A stretch of DNA of 64,000 nt, from contig SZPC01000003.1 of NCBI GenBank assembly GCA_030263475.1, forward strand, positions 186,001 to 250,000, in the 5' to 3' direction. Source of the DNA: OLB4 sp002050165 (lineage in GTDB: Bacteria; Bacteroidota; Ignavibacteria; Tepidaquicellales; Tepidaquicellaceae). A program made the position numbers and the translations under genes. The notes below the pieces were generated by a model that saw only the letters and a program-made list of their open reading frames with translations, was not told the origin of the DNA and searched no databases. Positions 43,027-52,573 of the stretch are shown in pieces (within the stretch, counting starts at the first letter, position 1; each line of letters starts with the position of its first letter).

Positions 43027-43100
43027 TGGGTCAGGGAGGGATCGAACCTCCCACCTCGTGCTTATAAGGCACGCGCTCTAACCGACTGAGCTACTGACCC
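43027..43100 (-). tRNA. tRNA-Ile with UAU anticodon
   Basis: A clean cloverleaf on the minus strand: acceptor GGGTCAG/CTGACCC, D arm GCTC/GAGC with loop AGTCGGTTA, anticodon stem CGTGC/GCACG around loop CTTATAA, variable AGGTG, T arm GGAGG/CCTCC around TTCGATC, discriminator A, no encoded CCA. The anticodon is TAT (positions 34-36), which reads AUA. The body closely resembles ordinary tRNA-Ile(GAU), from which it differs at position 34. Located between fusA and tuf, probably within their transcript. Confidence 0.92.
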
Positions 43101-43244
43101 AGTTAATTCGGAAAACCCTCTCCTCTTCCCGTATGTGACGTACACCTGCGGGGTTTGAGAGCGTTTTTATAAAGCGTTTCCCGTGCCTGATTGACAAAGG
43201 TTATTTACGCCGTATGCGTCTGACCCGTGTTAAAGAACTTTATT

Positions 43245-45341
43245 CTATGCTACTGCGGCTTTACTGCCTTTTTGTTTCTCTATTATTTGCTCCGATACAG
43301 TTTTCGGCGCTTCCTCATAGCTGGAAAATTGCATTGTGTATATCGCCCTGCCCTGTGTCATTGACCGTAATATGGTTGCGTATCCGAACATTTCGGAAAG
43401 TGGAACCATTGCCTTCACTACCTGTGCATCGCTCCTTTGACTCATCCCTTCGATTCTTCCCCTACGCGAACTGAGATCGCCCATTACGTCACCCATGTAC
43501 TCGTCCGGAGTTACAACTTCAACTTCCATTATTGGTTCTAATATAACCGGATCCGCCTTCTTTGCGGCCTCTTTGAATGCTATCGATCCGGCAACTTTAA
43601 ATGCCATTTCGGATGAATCAACATTGTGATATGAACCGTCATACAATTTTACTTTTACGTCCTCAACCGGATAACCCGCGAGAACGCCGTTTTTCATTGC
43701 ATCCTGAATTCCGTTTGAAACGGGCTGTATATACTCTTTCGGAATGACACCGCCGACAATTGCATTCTCAAATACATATCCTTTTCCTTTTTCGTTGGGT
43801 TCAATTTCAATCCAGACGTGACCGAACTGACCGCGACCACCGGATTGCCTGACAAATTTACCCTCTTGCTGAACGGATTTTCTTATAGTTTCCTTATATG
43901 CAACCTGTGGTTTACCGACATTTGCCTCTACTTTAAATTCCCGCTTTAACCTGTCCACAAGAATTTCAAGGTGAAGTTCACCCATTCCTGCAATTAACGT
44001 TTGACCTGTTTCGTGATCAGTGCTCACTTTAAACGTTGGGTCTTCATCCGATAATTTACTTAGTGATTCACCAAGTTTATCCAAATCAGCTTTAGTCTTT
44101 GGTTCAATTGCAATCTGAATGACCGGCTCGGGAAATTGAATTTTCTCGAGTACGATGGGATCTGATTCATCGCACAAAGTATCACCGGTTCTTGTATTCT
44201 TAAGTCCGACCGCTGCGGCAATATCACCACAATAAACTTCTTCAATATCGTCCCTGTGGTTGGCATGCATCTGAAGGATTCTGCCGATTCTCTCTTTTTT
44301 CTCAGAGATAGAATTGTACACATAGCTACCCGCTTTACAGGTACCGGAGTAAACTCTGAAGAAAGTAAGTTTTCCGACAAACGGGTCAGTCATTATTTTG
44401 AATGCAAGCGCTGTAAACTTTTCGTCATCAGATATTTTTCTCAGTACCTTGTCATCCGAATGCGCATGATGACCTTCAATCGAACCAATATCCAACGGTG
44501 ATGGAAGCAAATCAACAACCTTATCGAGAAGAGACTGAATTCCTTTGTTCTTGAAAGACGATCCGCACAAAACGGGAATGATTTTAACTTCAATCGTCGC
44601 CTTGCGCAAAACGTTCATTATTTCGTCAACTTTTATTTCTTCGCCTTCAAGAAATTTCTCAAGCAAAGTATCGTCAACATCTGCAACAGCTTCAAGCAGG
44701 TTTTGCCTGTATTCATTTGCCTGGTCAATTAACGCTTCCGGAATTTCAACATCCTCAAAACTTGCACCTAACGTATCATCATTATATAAACGTGCTTTCA
44801 TAGTTACCAGGTCAATAATTCCGTTAAACATATCGCCTTGACCTATTGGCAATTGAATAGGGACTGCGTTTGCCTTTAATCTGTCTTTCATCATCTGAAC
44901 AGCATTAAAGAAATTCGCTCCGACCCTGTCCATTTTATTTACGAATGCTATTCTCGGAACTTTATACTTATCCGCTTGTCGCCAAACAGTTTCAGATTGT
45001 GGTTCAACACCGCCCACGGAACAGAAAAGCGCAACTGCGCCATCCAACACCCTAAGCGACCTCTCTACTTCAGCGGTAAAATCAACGTGTCCCGGTGTAT
45101 CAATAATGTTAATCCTGTGGTTTTTCCATGAACATGTAGTTGCTGCGGAAGTGATCGTAATTCCCCTTTCCTTTTCTTGCTCCATCCAATCCATAGTAGC
45201 GCCACCGTCGTGAACTTCACCCATTCTGTGAACTCTTCCGGTATAATATAAAATCCGTTCGGTTGTAGTTGTCTTCCCGGCGTCAATATGAGCCATAATC
45301 CCAATGTTTCTTGTCTTTTCTAATGAGACCTTTCTAGTCAT
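43245..45341 (-). CDS. fusA: Elongation factor G
   Basis: EF-G (698 aa), the translocation GTPase. G1 AHIDAGKTTTTERIL, switch I RGITITSAATTCSWK, G3 DTPGHVDFTAEVERSLRVLD, G4 NKMD, and domain IV/V blocks GRGQFGHVWIE and DVMGDLSSRRGRIEGM. Length is normal. It follows rpsG after 44 bp in the standard rpsL-rpsG-fusA order. Confidence 0.98.
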   Translation of the reverse strand: MTRKVSLEKTRNIGIMAHIDAGKTTTTERILYYTGRVHRMGEVHDGGATMDWMEQEKERGITITSAATTCSWKNHRINIIDTPGHVDFTAEVERSLRVLDGAVALFCSVGGVEPQSETVWRQADKYKVPRIAFVNKMDRVGANFFNAVQMMKDRLKANAVPIQLPIGQGDMFNGIIDLVTMKARLYNDDTLGASFEDVEIPEALIDQANEYRQNLLEAVADVDDTLLEKFLEGEEIKVDEIMNVLRKATIEVKIIPVLCGSSFKNKGIQSLLDKVVDLLPSPLDIGSIEGHHAHSDDKVLRKISDDEKFTALAFKIMTDPFVGKLTFFRVYSGTCKAGSYVYNSISEKKERIGRILQMHANHRDDIEEVYCGDIAAAVGLKNTRTGDTLCDESDPIVLEKIQFPEPVIQIAIEPKTKADLDKLGESLSKLSDEDPTFKVSTDHETGQTLIAGMGELHLEILVDRLKREFKVEANVGKPQVAYKETIRKSVQQEGKFVRQSGGRGQFGHVWIEIEPNEKGKGYVFENAIVGGVIPKEYIQPVSNGIQDAMKNGVLAGYPVEDVKVKLYDGSYHNVDSSEMAFKVAGSIAFKEAAKKADPVILEPIMEVEVVTPDEYMGDVMGDLSSRRGRIEGMSQRSDAQVVKAMVPLSEMFGYATILRSMTQGRAIYTMQFSSYEEAPKTVSEQIIEKQKGSKAAVA

Positions 45342-45385
45342 TTTGAAATATTATCGTTTGTAATTAAAAAAAAATCTGGTAAAGG

Positions 45386-45853
45386 TTACCATTTAAAATG
45401 GGCAAATGCTTTATTCGCCTCAGCCATCTTATGTACGTCTTCACGTTTTTTAACCGAAGCACCTTCACCAACCGAGGCAGCCATAAGCTCATTTGCAAGT
45501 CTTAATGACATAGACTTCTCGTTCCTTGCCCTTGAATAAGTTAATAACCATTTAATAGCTAATGCTATCCGCCTGTCAGGTCTTACTTCAGACGGGATCT
45601 GATAGTTTGAACCGCCGACCCGCCTGCTTCTCACCTCAATACCTGGTTGAACATTGTTAATCGCTTTCCTGAATACCTCCAACGGCTCACCTTTGGTCTT
45701 CTCCTCAATAATTGAAAACGCATCGTAAAGTATTGTCTGAGCTTTTATTTTTTTCCCGTCACGCATTATACTGTTAATAAACCTTCCCACGAGTACATCG
45801 TTGTATCTCGGGTCTGGCATTCTTTCCCTCTTTTCAGCTCTTTTTCTTCTCAT
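45386..45853 (-). CDS. rpsG: 30S ribosomal protein S7
   Basis: Ribosomal protein S7 (155 aa), assembly nucleator of the 30S head. MRRKRAEKRERMPDPRYNDV, VGGSNYQIPSEVRPDRR and MSLRLANELMAAS are family-diagnostic. Starts 12 bp after rpsL on the same strand. Confidence 0.97.
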   Translation of the reverse strand: MRRKRAEKRERMPDPRYNDVLVGRFINSIMRDGKKIKAQTILYDAFSIIEEKTKGEPLEVFRKAINNVQPGIEVRSRRVGGSNYQIPSEVRPDRRIALAIKWLLTYSRARNEKSMSLRLANELMAASVGEGASVKKREDVHKMAEANKAFAHFKW

Positions 45854-45865
45854 TTTTTAAACTTA

Positions 45866-46249
45866 TTAATTAGTCGCTTCTTTTGGTTTTTTAACACCAT
45901 ACTTTGATCGCGCTTTTTTTCGTTTATCAACACCGGCTGTGTCGAGCGCTCCGCGAACAATATGGTACCTCACACCCGGAAGGTCTTTAACTCTTCCTCC
46001 CCTTATTAATACAATTGAATGCTCCTGAAGATTGTGACCTTCACCGGGGATGTAAGCTGAAACTTCGATCTGATTTGATAACCTTACCCTTGCAACTTTC
46101 CTTAAAGCTGAGTTTGGCTTTTTGGGCGTTGTTGTGTAAACGCGCGTGCATACACCCCTTTTCTGAGGGCAGGCATCCATCACAGGAGATTTACTTTTGT
46201 ACTCCTTGTCTTTTCTGCCTTTTCTTATTAATTGGTTGATAGTTGGCAA
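45866..46249 (-). CDS. rpsL: 30S ribosomal protein S12
   Basis: Ribosomal protein S12 (127 aa), part of the decoding centre. The conserved N-terminus PTINQLIRKGRKDK follows directly after a TTG codon at 46249, which I take as the start; an in-frame ATG at 46291 would add 14 residues not found in S12 and would overlap the probable promoter. TTPKKPNSALRKVARVRL and the PGVRYHIVRGALDTAGV block carry the loops where streptomycin-resistance substitutions arise; the usual lysines are present. First gene of the str operon. Confidence 0.96.
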   Translation of the reverse strand: MPTINQLIRKGRKDKEYKSKSPVMDACPQKRGVCTRVYTTTPKKPNSALRKVARVRLSNQIEVSAYIPGEGHNLQEHSIVLIRGGRVKDLPGVRYHIVRGALDTAGVDKRKKARSKYGVKKPKEATN

Positions 46250-46288
46250 TTCTGTTCTGTAATTGTTATTAAAATTTTTACGAAACAA

Positions 46289-46319
46289 CAAAAATACTCA
46301 TTTAATCCAATTTAGTCAA
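46289..46319 (-). promoter_or_regulatory. Candidate promoter of the str operon
   Basis: On the minus strand TTGAC (46319-46315) is followed after 18 bp by TATTTTTG (46296-46289), a match to the Bacteroidota -7 consensus TAnnTTTG with a TTG-containing -33 element. It lies about 40 bp before the rpsL TTG start. Consistent with the short RpoD encoded nearby. Confidence 0.4.
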
Positions 46320-46402
46320 TAAATTAAATCAGCCACTCGATTAATTTTATAGCAGTTCCCGGTAGTTTTTAAACGCAGTGTTTTTGAGTTGCTTAATGGA
46401 CT

Positions 46403-48094
46403 TTATAAATTCAGGTTCACCATCAAACTAATAAAGCTTAAATCCTCTTTCTTGGATTTTGTAATGTTGTTCTCTAACCTGTAATTGTAAAAAATTCCAA
46501 ACGTCAGGTTTTTGATTGTTTCAATCTCTGCGATAAGTGAAATATTGTCAGTGTTAATCCTTATTCCGTCAAGAAATTTTGCTTCACTAGGATCAGTACC
46601 TTCGATGTATGGTGTATTAACATCTCCACCGACATTTTTTATCAATGTTCCGTTTTCATCATATACATTTTCGCCTTTTCTCGTATGACTATAACGGGCT
46701 TTCAATCTTATTTTATCTGTAAAATTGTATGATGCATCAAAGATTATCTGATCAGCGTTAGGACCTATATTGTTTCCGATAATCTCTTCCCAAGACGTGA
46801 ATGCAGCTTTTACAGACCGATGAGAATATACGTAAGGTCTGATGAAAGTATATTCCGAAAATAAAGTCAAATTCGAAATTCCAAACAGTTCATAAGTGTA
46901 AGCACCAAATTGAATTGCTGTCTTATTGGTTGCTTTGTTGAATTCAAATGGATTGGAAATTATATTTTCATCGAGAAAAAAAGTCCCCTGAAACTGTAAC
47001 CCCTTTATAAAATGAGTCTGAAAGTCAAAGTATATCGCGCCGTTATCCCTGTCCTGCAGTGAGTGTTCAACGAATTTGTAAAATATTAACGGATTCAGAT
47101 ATGCCAGCTCAAGCGGTCTGGCGTAAATTATGACTTCACCTATCCCTATATCAAACAACTCCGGAATGGATATTTTTAATCTGTTCGTCGCTACGTACTT
47201 TGTATATCTGTCCTCTATAGACGGGAAAAATGCGCCTACTGTAGAGGCTGTCATTGAAGAAAAGTTTACAATACCGTATTGAAAATTAAATTTGATAAAA
47301 TCCATATCCGCATGCTGACCTGAGAGGACTAAACTTTTTGAATACCCTAAACCGACTTTGGTCTTCTCCCGACCGAGTTGTAAGGATATTTTCATGTCAT
47401 CAAGTGGTTTGGCTTCATATTTCAGATAACCTGTAGCAAAGTCGTAACTCCTGACACTTTCCTCCGGCAAGTTCTCCCTGAATTTAAAATTGTACCTTAA
47501 CCTCCCGTCAATTTGTGAAGCTAAATCACCGTCACCCGTTAGACCTCCTTTAGTTACACTAAACTGATATCCTAGTTTTTCAAACAATGTCCCGTCGGCA
47601 TATATACCGAAATCAAATAACCTTGCATTTTTCTTACTGTCTGGCTTCAGCATTGCCGAGTAACTGAAATTAGTTATGAAGTTAAAGAAAAAACTATTTC
47701 TGTTATCTCTGAAAGTATACAAGTATTTTTCTTTATCAGATAGCAGCTCAGACGTTTCACCTTTAAAACCATATTTACTTTTAATCAGTTGAAACGAATT
47801 TTCATCGTTCATCACTTTATAATCATACTGAACCTGATATCTGTATAACAGTTTACGATCAACTTCGCTGAGTTCATCCTTTTTACTTTCAATCTCTCCC
47901 AAAAAATCTGATATATCGTCCTTCGATAAATTCGGATTATCGTCTCTTATACTTCCAATCAAACCCTTTACGCTCATATTTTTCAGAAAATTGTAAACCG
48001 GTTCATCAATGGGAACATTTTCAATCTGTGCGTTTAAAGCTTTTCCACAGATAAATAAAATTAAAACCAGATATGAAAATTTCTTAAATGTCAT
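46403..48094 (-). CDS. Outer-membrane beta-barrel protein, Wzi/capsule-assembly-like
   Basis: Exported protein of 563 aa. A signal peptide (YLVLILFICGKALNAQ) is followed by VPIDEPVYNFLKNMSVKGLI, an opening seen in Wzi-like Bacteroidota proteins, a helical segment with SKDDISDFLGEIE, and a long series of amphipathic strands (GYLKYEAKPLDDMKISLQLG, RLKARYSHTRKGENVY, LTFGIFYNYRLENN) ending in MVNLNL, as in outer-membrane barrels. Wzi proteins bind capsule or exopolysaccharide, but this link is tentative. It overlaps the yigZ-like gene by 11 bp. Confidence 0.68.
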   Translation of the reverse strand: MTFKKFSYLVLILFICGKALNAQIENVPIDEPVYNFLKNMSVKGLIGSIRDDNPNLSKDDISDFLGEIESKKDELSEVDRKLLYRYQVQYDYKVMNDENSFQLIKSKYGFKGETSELLSDKEKYLYTFRDNRNSFFFNFITNFSYSAMLKPDSKKNARLFDFGIYADGTLFEKLGYQFSVTKGGLTGDGDLASQIDGRLRYNFKFRENLPEESVRSYDFATGYLKYEAKPLDDMKISLQLGREKTKVGLGYSKSLVLSGQHADMDFIKFNFQYGIVNFSSMTASTVGAFFPSIEDRYTKYVATNRLKISIPELFDIGIGEVIIYARPLELAYLNPLIFYKFVEHSLQDRDNGAIYFDFQTHFIKGLQFQGTFFLDENIISNPFEFNKATNKTAIQFGAYTYELFGISNLTLFSEYTFIRPYVYSHRSVKAAFTSWEEIIGNNIGPNADQIIFDASYNFTDKIRLKARYSHTRKGENVYDENGTLIKNVGGDVNTPYIEGTDPSEAKFLDGIRINTDNISLIAEIETIKNLTFGIFYNYRLENNITKSKKEDLSFISLMVNLNL

Positions 48095-48695
48095 GATTAA
48101 ATTTAATTGTTCCGTTTGAAATTTCTTTTAGTGCTTTTCTGAATGCAGGTTCAATAGTTTTCGGATATTCAATAAGAAGTTTTACGCTAACATCTGAATT
48201 ATTTTTGATGACCTTGCAATTATTTAACTCAATCTGGCGTAAAACCTGATTCAAATACCTATACTCAAAATCGAGGGAGACCTGTTTCGTTTCTACAACA
48301 ACAGAGATCTCTGCATTTTTCAAGCAAAGGTCGGCAGCTTCAAAATACGCCCGCCTCAATCCACCGACTCCAAGTTTCGTCCCGCCAAAATATCTGGTAA
48401 CAACAACAGCAGAATTCAGGAGTTCATATTTCCCAATAGCCTCAGCAATGGGTTTTCCCGAACTCAACGACGGTTCGCCATCGTCAGAATATCTTGCTTT
48501 CTCAATGTTTCTTTCGATAATTTTATATGCAAACGGATGATGTCTCGCATCAAAATAATGTTTCTTAATTTCTCCGAGTTTCACAGTGAACTCCTTTTCA
48601 CTTGCGGCATGGAACGCAGTCGCAATGAACTTTGACTTTTGAACTTTAATCTCCGTCACATTTTCCGTTGCGAGCGTTTTGTACTCACTTATCAT
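48084..48695 (-). CDS. YigZ/IMPACT family protein
   Basis: Protein of 203 aa of the UPF0029/IMPACT family. The N-terminal domain has KYSDDGEPS-type RYSDDGEPSLSSGKPI and VVTRYFGGTKLGVGGLRRAY; a smaller C-terminal domain follows (SLDFEYRYLNQVLRQIE). Members are thought to bind translation factors or nucleic acid, but the bacterial role is not established. It overlaps pcm by 11 bp at its start. Confidence 0.87.
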   Translation of the reverse strand: MISEYKTLATENVTEIKVQKSKFIATAFHAASEKEFTVKLGEIKKHYFDARHHPFAYKIIERNIEKARYSDDGEPSLSSGKPIAEAIGKYELLNSAVVVTRYFGGTKLGVGGLRRAYFEAADLCLKNAEISVVVETKQVSLDFEYRYLNQVLRQIELNNCKVIKNNSDVSVKLLIEYPKTIEPAFRKALKEISNGTIKFNHDI

Positions 48696-49344
48696 CCCAT
48701 GCTTCCTCGCCGATTAATGGCACAAATCTGAAATCATCGAATGTCTTATACAAATACTTCGGTTCACCCTCATCGGTCATTTTCTTTATCACCTCATACA
48801 TTACTTGTCCCTTCTCATCACCTACAGGTATAACCAGCTTCCCATTATCCGAAAGCTGTTCCAATAGCGATTTTGGGATCTTCGGGCTACCCGCTGTTAC
48901 AATAATTTTATTATATGGCGCATATTCTCTCCACCCGCGTGAGCCGTCAGCGCATTTCAATTTCACTTTGTATCCAAGATTATTTAAACGTTCTTTTGCT
49001 GTTTGGTGTAAATCCTCTAACCGTTCGACGGAATAAACATCAGCACCCATTTCACACAGTATGGCTGCCTGATAACCGGAACCAGTTCCGATTTCCAGTA
49101 CCTTATCGTTATCTTTAACATCAAGAAGTTGCGTCATGTATGCAACGGTAAACGGCTGCGAGATTGTCTGATTAGAATTTATCGGTAGGGCGTTGTTATC
49201 GTAAGCGAACCTGAGGAAATCCTTTCCTACGAACAACTCTCTTCTGACTTTGAGAAATGCTTTTAACAGCTTTGTGTTACTAATCCCGAGTGATTTTAAT
49301 TCCTCAACTAACTTTGCCCTTTCCTCTGAACGTAAATCATGCAT
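48685..49344 (-). CDS. pcm: Protein-L-isoaspartate O-methyltransferase
   Basis: Repairs isomerised Asp/Asn residues by methylating L-isoaspartate with SAM. The post-motif-I region and motif I VLEIGTGSGYQAAILCEMG, SNQTISQPFTVAYMT, and IIVTAGSPKIPKSLLEQL are diagnostic. I choose the ATG at 49344 (MHDLRSEERAKLVEEL, 219 aa), which sits directly after the dacA stop; a start at 49431 would lie inside dacA and adds no family sequence. Confidence 0.92.
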   Translation of the reverse strand: MHDLRSEERAKLVEELKSLGISNTKLLKAFLKVRRELFVGKDFLRFAYDNNALPINSNQTISQPFTVAYMTQLLDVKDNDKVLEIGTGSGYQAAILCEMGADVYSVERLEDLHQTAKERLNNLGYKVKLKCADGSRGWREYAPYNKIIVTAGSPKIPKSLLEQLSDNGKLVIPVGDEKGQVMYEVIKKMTDEGEPKYLYKTFDDFRFVPLIGEEAWDDK

Positions 49345-49345
49345 T

Positions 49346-50179
49346 TCAATTTTTATCTTTTTGGCGATCAACGTTTTCACCGCCGAAGTTTGAGAAAATG
49401 GTTTTCGCTTCATTAATCTTAGCCATTTCATTTTTCAACCTCGATTTAAGGTCATCAGTATCTTTGCATTGATAAAGTTTACCATCTATAGCTAGCGATA
49501 TACTTCGAGTTTCCTCAGAAATTATAACTACGACCGCGTCAGAAATTTCAGTTACCCCAACACCAGCCCGATGTCTCGTACCGAGCCTGCGGTTTATCAT
49601 TTCCTGATTTTCCGAGAGTGGTAACAGGCACCGTGCCGCCTCAATCTTATCGTTGTTGATTAATACTGCGCCGTCGTGAAGCGGTGATTTCGGATTGAAA
49701 ATTGAAATGAGCAATTCCTTATTTATTTTTGACTGAAGCAGCTCACCGGTTTCAGCAATATTCTGTAACCCTGTTGTCCTTATGATTACAAACAATGCTC
49801 CCCAACCTTTCGCCTGCAATTCAACAGCGGCCTCAACTATCTCAGTTACATTTTCGTTTACATCCCATTTGGTAAATAATCTCGAGAATCTGGATTTCCC
49901 GATTATCAACAGCAATCTGCGAATTTCGGGTTGAAATAAAATTATAAATGCAATAACCCAGATATCGGTCAGTCTTCCCAGCAACCATCCTAACGCCTCC
50001 AGGTTCAATAATTGCGCAATAATTGAAAACCCGATGATGAGAAGGAGTGCAATAAATATCTGTGATGCAATCGTCCCTCGCATTATGGTATATAGCTTGT
50101 AAAAGATATACGAAACTATAAGTATATCTATCAGGTCAGCTAAACTGAACGTGAGGAAACTGATCTTGAATAAATCCAT
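49346..50179 (-). CDS. dacA: Diadenylate cyclase (c-di-AMP synthase), CdaA type
   Basis: Membrane-anchored c-di-AMP synthase (277 aa). Three N-terminal hydrophobic segments (about 10-80) precede the DAC domain with DGAVLINNDKIEAARCLLPL and RLGTRHRAGVGV, the DGA and RHR catalytic motifs. c-di-AMP would regulate potassium and osmolyte balance or the cell wall. It is the first gene of a minus-strand run (dacA, pcm, yigZ-like, outer-membrane protein), divergent from scpA. Confidence 0.94.
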   Translation of the reverse strand: MDLFKISFLTFSLADLIDILIVSYIFYKLYTIMRGTIASQIFIALLLIIGFSIIAQLLNLEALGWLLGRLTDIWVIAFIILFQPEIRRLLLIIGKSRFSRLFTKWDVNENVTEIVEAAVELQAKGWGALFVIIRTTGLQNIAETGELLQSKINKELLISIFNPKSPLHDGAVLINNDKIEAARCLLPLSENQEMINRRLGTRHRAGVGVTEISDAVVVIISEETRSISLAIDGKLYQCKDTDDLKSRLKNEMAKINEAKTIFSNFGGENVDRQKDKN

Positions 50180-50288
50180 AGGCGCCTCAAGGTAAATATT
50201 TTAGTCAACGAATTAAATGTAATTGTGCCAACATCAGACTATTGACAACTTCATTTAATTTAAATCACTTCATTGGTATATTGTTTTA

Positions 50289-51098
50289 ATGTCAACTGAA
50301 TTTGAAAATTTACCGGATGGGAATTCCGTTCGTGCATATATTCCAAAATCCCGCGAATATTACGCAAGGCTTGATGAGTTCGAAGGACCGTTGGATATTC
50401 TGTTGCACTTCATTAAAGAAGACGAAATAGATATTTTCAATATCCCTATTTCAAAAATCACGAAGGATTATCTAGGTTACATCGAATACACACAAAGTCT
50501 CGATATAGAGCTTGCCGGTGAATTTTTACTAATGGCAGCTGAACTGATGAAAATAAAAGCGCGGATGCTTTTACCTCAGATAACTCTTGAAGGTGATGAA
50601 ATTGAAGAAGATCCGAGATTAACTCTCGTAAAGAAACTGCTCGAATATAAACGTTTCAAAGAAGCAACGGCGAACCTGTCCGAACTTGAGCAAAGCGCGA
50701 AGACCAATTACGTACGCGGTAACAATTCAAACGATTATCGTGAATTTGAATCTAACGACGAAATTGACCCGTCCCTGAAAAACCTGACAATACTTAACCT
50801 TATCAAAGCATACCACACGGTAGTAAAGGGAATTAAAAGAGAAATTGTCCACTCAATTGAAACTCTTGATATAACTGCTGAGACCAAGAGACTTGAATTA
50901 ATTGAATACTTTGGCTCCGGTAAAGAAGTCGAGTTCAACACTTTTGTATCGGGTATAAACAGAAGACTCGAATTTGTCTGTACGTTTCTCGCTGTCCTTC
51001 AGCTTGCGCTTGAGGGCTTCCTCGAAATTATAGTTGACAATCAGGACCGTTCATTGTTTATAATCAGGAAACGATTAGAGGCGAACGGAGAAATATGA
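50289..51098 (+). CDS. scpA: Segregation and condensation protein A
   Basis: Kleisin subunit (269 aa) of the Smc-ScpAB condensin. The N-terminal YYARLDEFEGPLDILLHFIK and DIFNIPISKITKDYLGYIE bind the Smc neck; AELMKIKARMLLP follows; the C-terminal winged helix starts about residue 190. It overlaps scpB by 4 bp (ATGA). Confidence 0.94.
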   Translation: MSTEFENLPDGNSVRAYIPKSREYYARLDEFEGPLDILLHFIKEDEIDIFNIPISKITKDYLGYIEYTQSLDIELAGEFLLMAAELMKIKARMLLPQITLEGDEIEEDPRLTLVKKLLEYKRFKEATANLSELEQSAKTNYVRGNNSNDYREFESNDEIDPSLKNLTILNLIKAYHTVVKGIKREIVHSIETLDITAETKRLELIEYFGSGKEVEFNTFVSGINRRLEFVCTFLAVLQLALEGFLEIIVDNQDRSLFIIRKRLEANGEI

Positions 51099-51799
51099 AC
51101 GACGAATTTAAAAATATTATTGAATCCCTGATTTTTGCTTCGGACGAAGAATTATCGGTCAAACAAATTTCGGACATTCTCGGCAGTTTCAATAAACCAA
51201 TATCAGCGACTGAAATCGAAAATATAATTGATAAGCTGAATTTCGGATATAAAGCGAACGGCAATGCATTCAGGATAATCAAAGTTGCCGGCGGATACCA
51301 ATTTGCAACAAGAAAAGAATATGCATTTTTCGTCGGAAAACTTTTCACCGAAAGACAAAAGAAAAAACTTTCAACATCATCCCTTGAAACGCTTGCAATC
51401 ATCGCTTACAAGCAACCTATTACCCGATCGGAAATAGAATTCATCCGCGGTGTCAACGTTGATTATATTGTAAACTCGTTGCTCGAACGGGATCTTATCA
51501 ATATCATCGGGAGAGCAGATTCACCGGGCAAACCTATTCTTTACGGAACTACAAAAAACTTCCTTAAAGTACTGGGCATAAACTCTGTCGAAGAGCTGCC
51601 AAAACTCAGGGAAATAAATGACATTCTGAAAAATGAAAAAATTGAAGGTTTAACCGAGGAAGACATTGACCTCTTCAACTCAATTAACTCACCTGATCCA
51701 ACCTCGAAAAATGAAAATGATACAGAGAACCTTCCTATAAATTTTGATCAGAGAAACGATAATGACAGGAAAGATGAGCGGAACGATGAGGTTGAATAA
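51095..51799 (+). CDS. scpB: Segregation and condensation protein B
   Basis: Winged-helix kleisin-interacting protein (234 aa) that dimerises and binds ScpA. IIESLIFASDEELSVKQISD, GGYQFATRKEY, LSTSSLETLAIIAYKQPITR, then RGVNVDYIVNSLLERDLI are the family blocks. The last 40 or so residues are acidic and low-complexity (NDRKDERNDEVE). It overlaps the pseudouridine synthase gene by 14 bp. Confidence 0.94.
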   Translation: MNDEFKNIIESLIFASDEELSVKQISDILGSFNKPISATEIENIIDKLNFGYKANGNAFRIIKVAGGYQFATRKEYAFFVGKLFTERQKKKLSTSSLETLAIIAYKQPITRSEIEFIRGVNVDYIVNSLLERDLINIIGRADSPGKPILYGTTKNFLKVLGINSVEELPKLREINDILKNEKIEGLTEEDIDLFNSINSPDPTSKNENDTENLPINFDQRNDNDRKDERNDEVE

Positions 51800-52505
51800 A
51801 TTTATCTCAAATAACGGAAGTATAGCACGGCGCACTGCTGAAGAATATATCAGGCAAGGCAGAGTTACCATTAACAATATGACTGTAACCGATCCCGCTT
51901 TCAATATTATTGAAAATAAGGATAAAGTCAGGGTTGACGGCGAGCTTGTAAAAACTTCCCGGAAAAAAGTTTACATTGTATTGAACAAACCAAGAAAAGT
52001 AATCTCCGGTGTATCAGACGATAAACATCGTACAACGGTAACTGACCTGATAAAGTCCAAGGAAAAAATTTTCCCGGTCGGGAGGTTGGATTACGATACT
52101 TCCGGATTGATACTTTTGACAAACGACGGTGAATTTGCAAACAGGCTAATGCACCCAAGATATAAAGTAGAGAAAACCTACCGGGTGAAATTATCCAAGC
52201 CTATTGAAGAAAAACATAAGTTGTTAATACAAAAAGGTGTCAGGTTAGGCAGGAAGGTAACAGCGCCTGCTTATATTTCGTTTATCAACCCGAAAGATAA
52301 AAGGTACATCAATATAACAATCCACGAGGGCATGAACCGGCAGGTAAGAAAGGTTTTCGAGTCTTTCGGATACTTTGTTGATAAACTTGAGAGAATTAAA
52401 TACGGCTACCTTACACTCAGGGGACTTGCATCCGGGCAATGGCGACACCTTGAACCTAAAGAAATTCAAAGTTTAACGAAGATTTGTAAACCGGAGGAAA
52501 AATAA
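51786..52505 (+). CDS. RsuA/RluB-family pseudouridine synthase
   Basis: rRNA pseudouridine synthase of about 239 aa: an S4 RNA-binding domain (RLNKFISNNGSIARRTAEEY) and a catalytic domain with the Asp motif GRLDYDTSGLILLTNDGEF and EGMNRQVRKVFE. It is closest in layout to RluB, modifying 23S rRNA, though RsuA cannot be ruled out. I use the ATG at 51786 (MRLNKFIS), inside the end of scpB; the ScpAB-RluB order is common in bacteria. Confidence 0.9.
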   Translation: MRLNKFISNNGSIARRTAEEYIRQGRVTINNMTVTDPAFNIIENKDKVRVDGELVKTSRKKVYIVLNKPRKVISGVSDDKHRTTVTDLIKSKEKIFPVGRLDYDTSGLILLTNDGEFANRLMHPRYKVEKTYRVKLSKPIEEKHKLLIQKGVRLGRKVTAPAYISFINPKDKRYINITIHEGMNRQVRKVFESFGYFVDKLERIKYGYLTLRGLASGQWRHLEPKEIQSLTKICKPEEK

Positions 52506-52573
52506 TTCTAATTCCCAACCGGTATTTATGAAATAAACTACAAAAATTATTAAGCGAAATATTTAAATCATTA

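Noticed and set aside
41659..43089. Long plus-strand reading frames opposite tuf and rpsJ
   Set aside because: They are antisense shadows of highly conserved minus-strand genes with no recognisable protein features.
43101..43244. A second tRNA or small RNA between fusA and tRNA-Ile
   Set aside because: A CTGACCC heptamer recurs near 43216, but no cloverleaf, T-loop or anticodon arm can be drawn.
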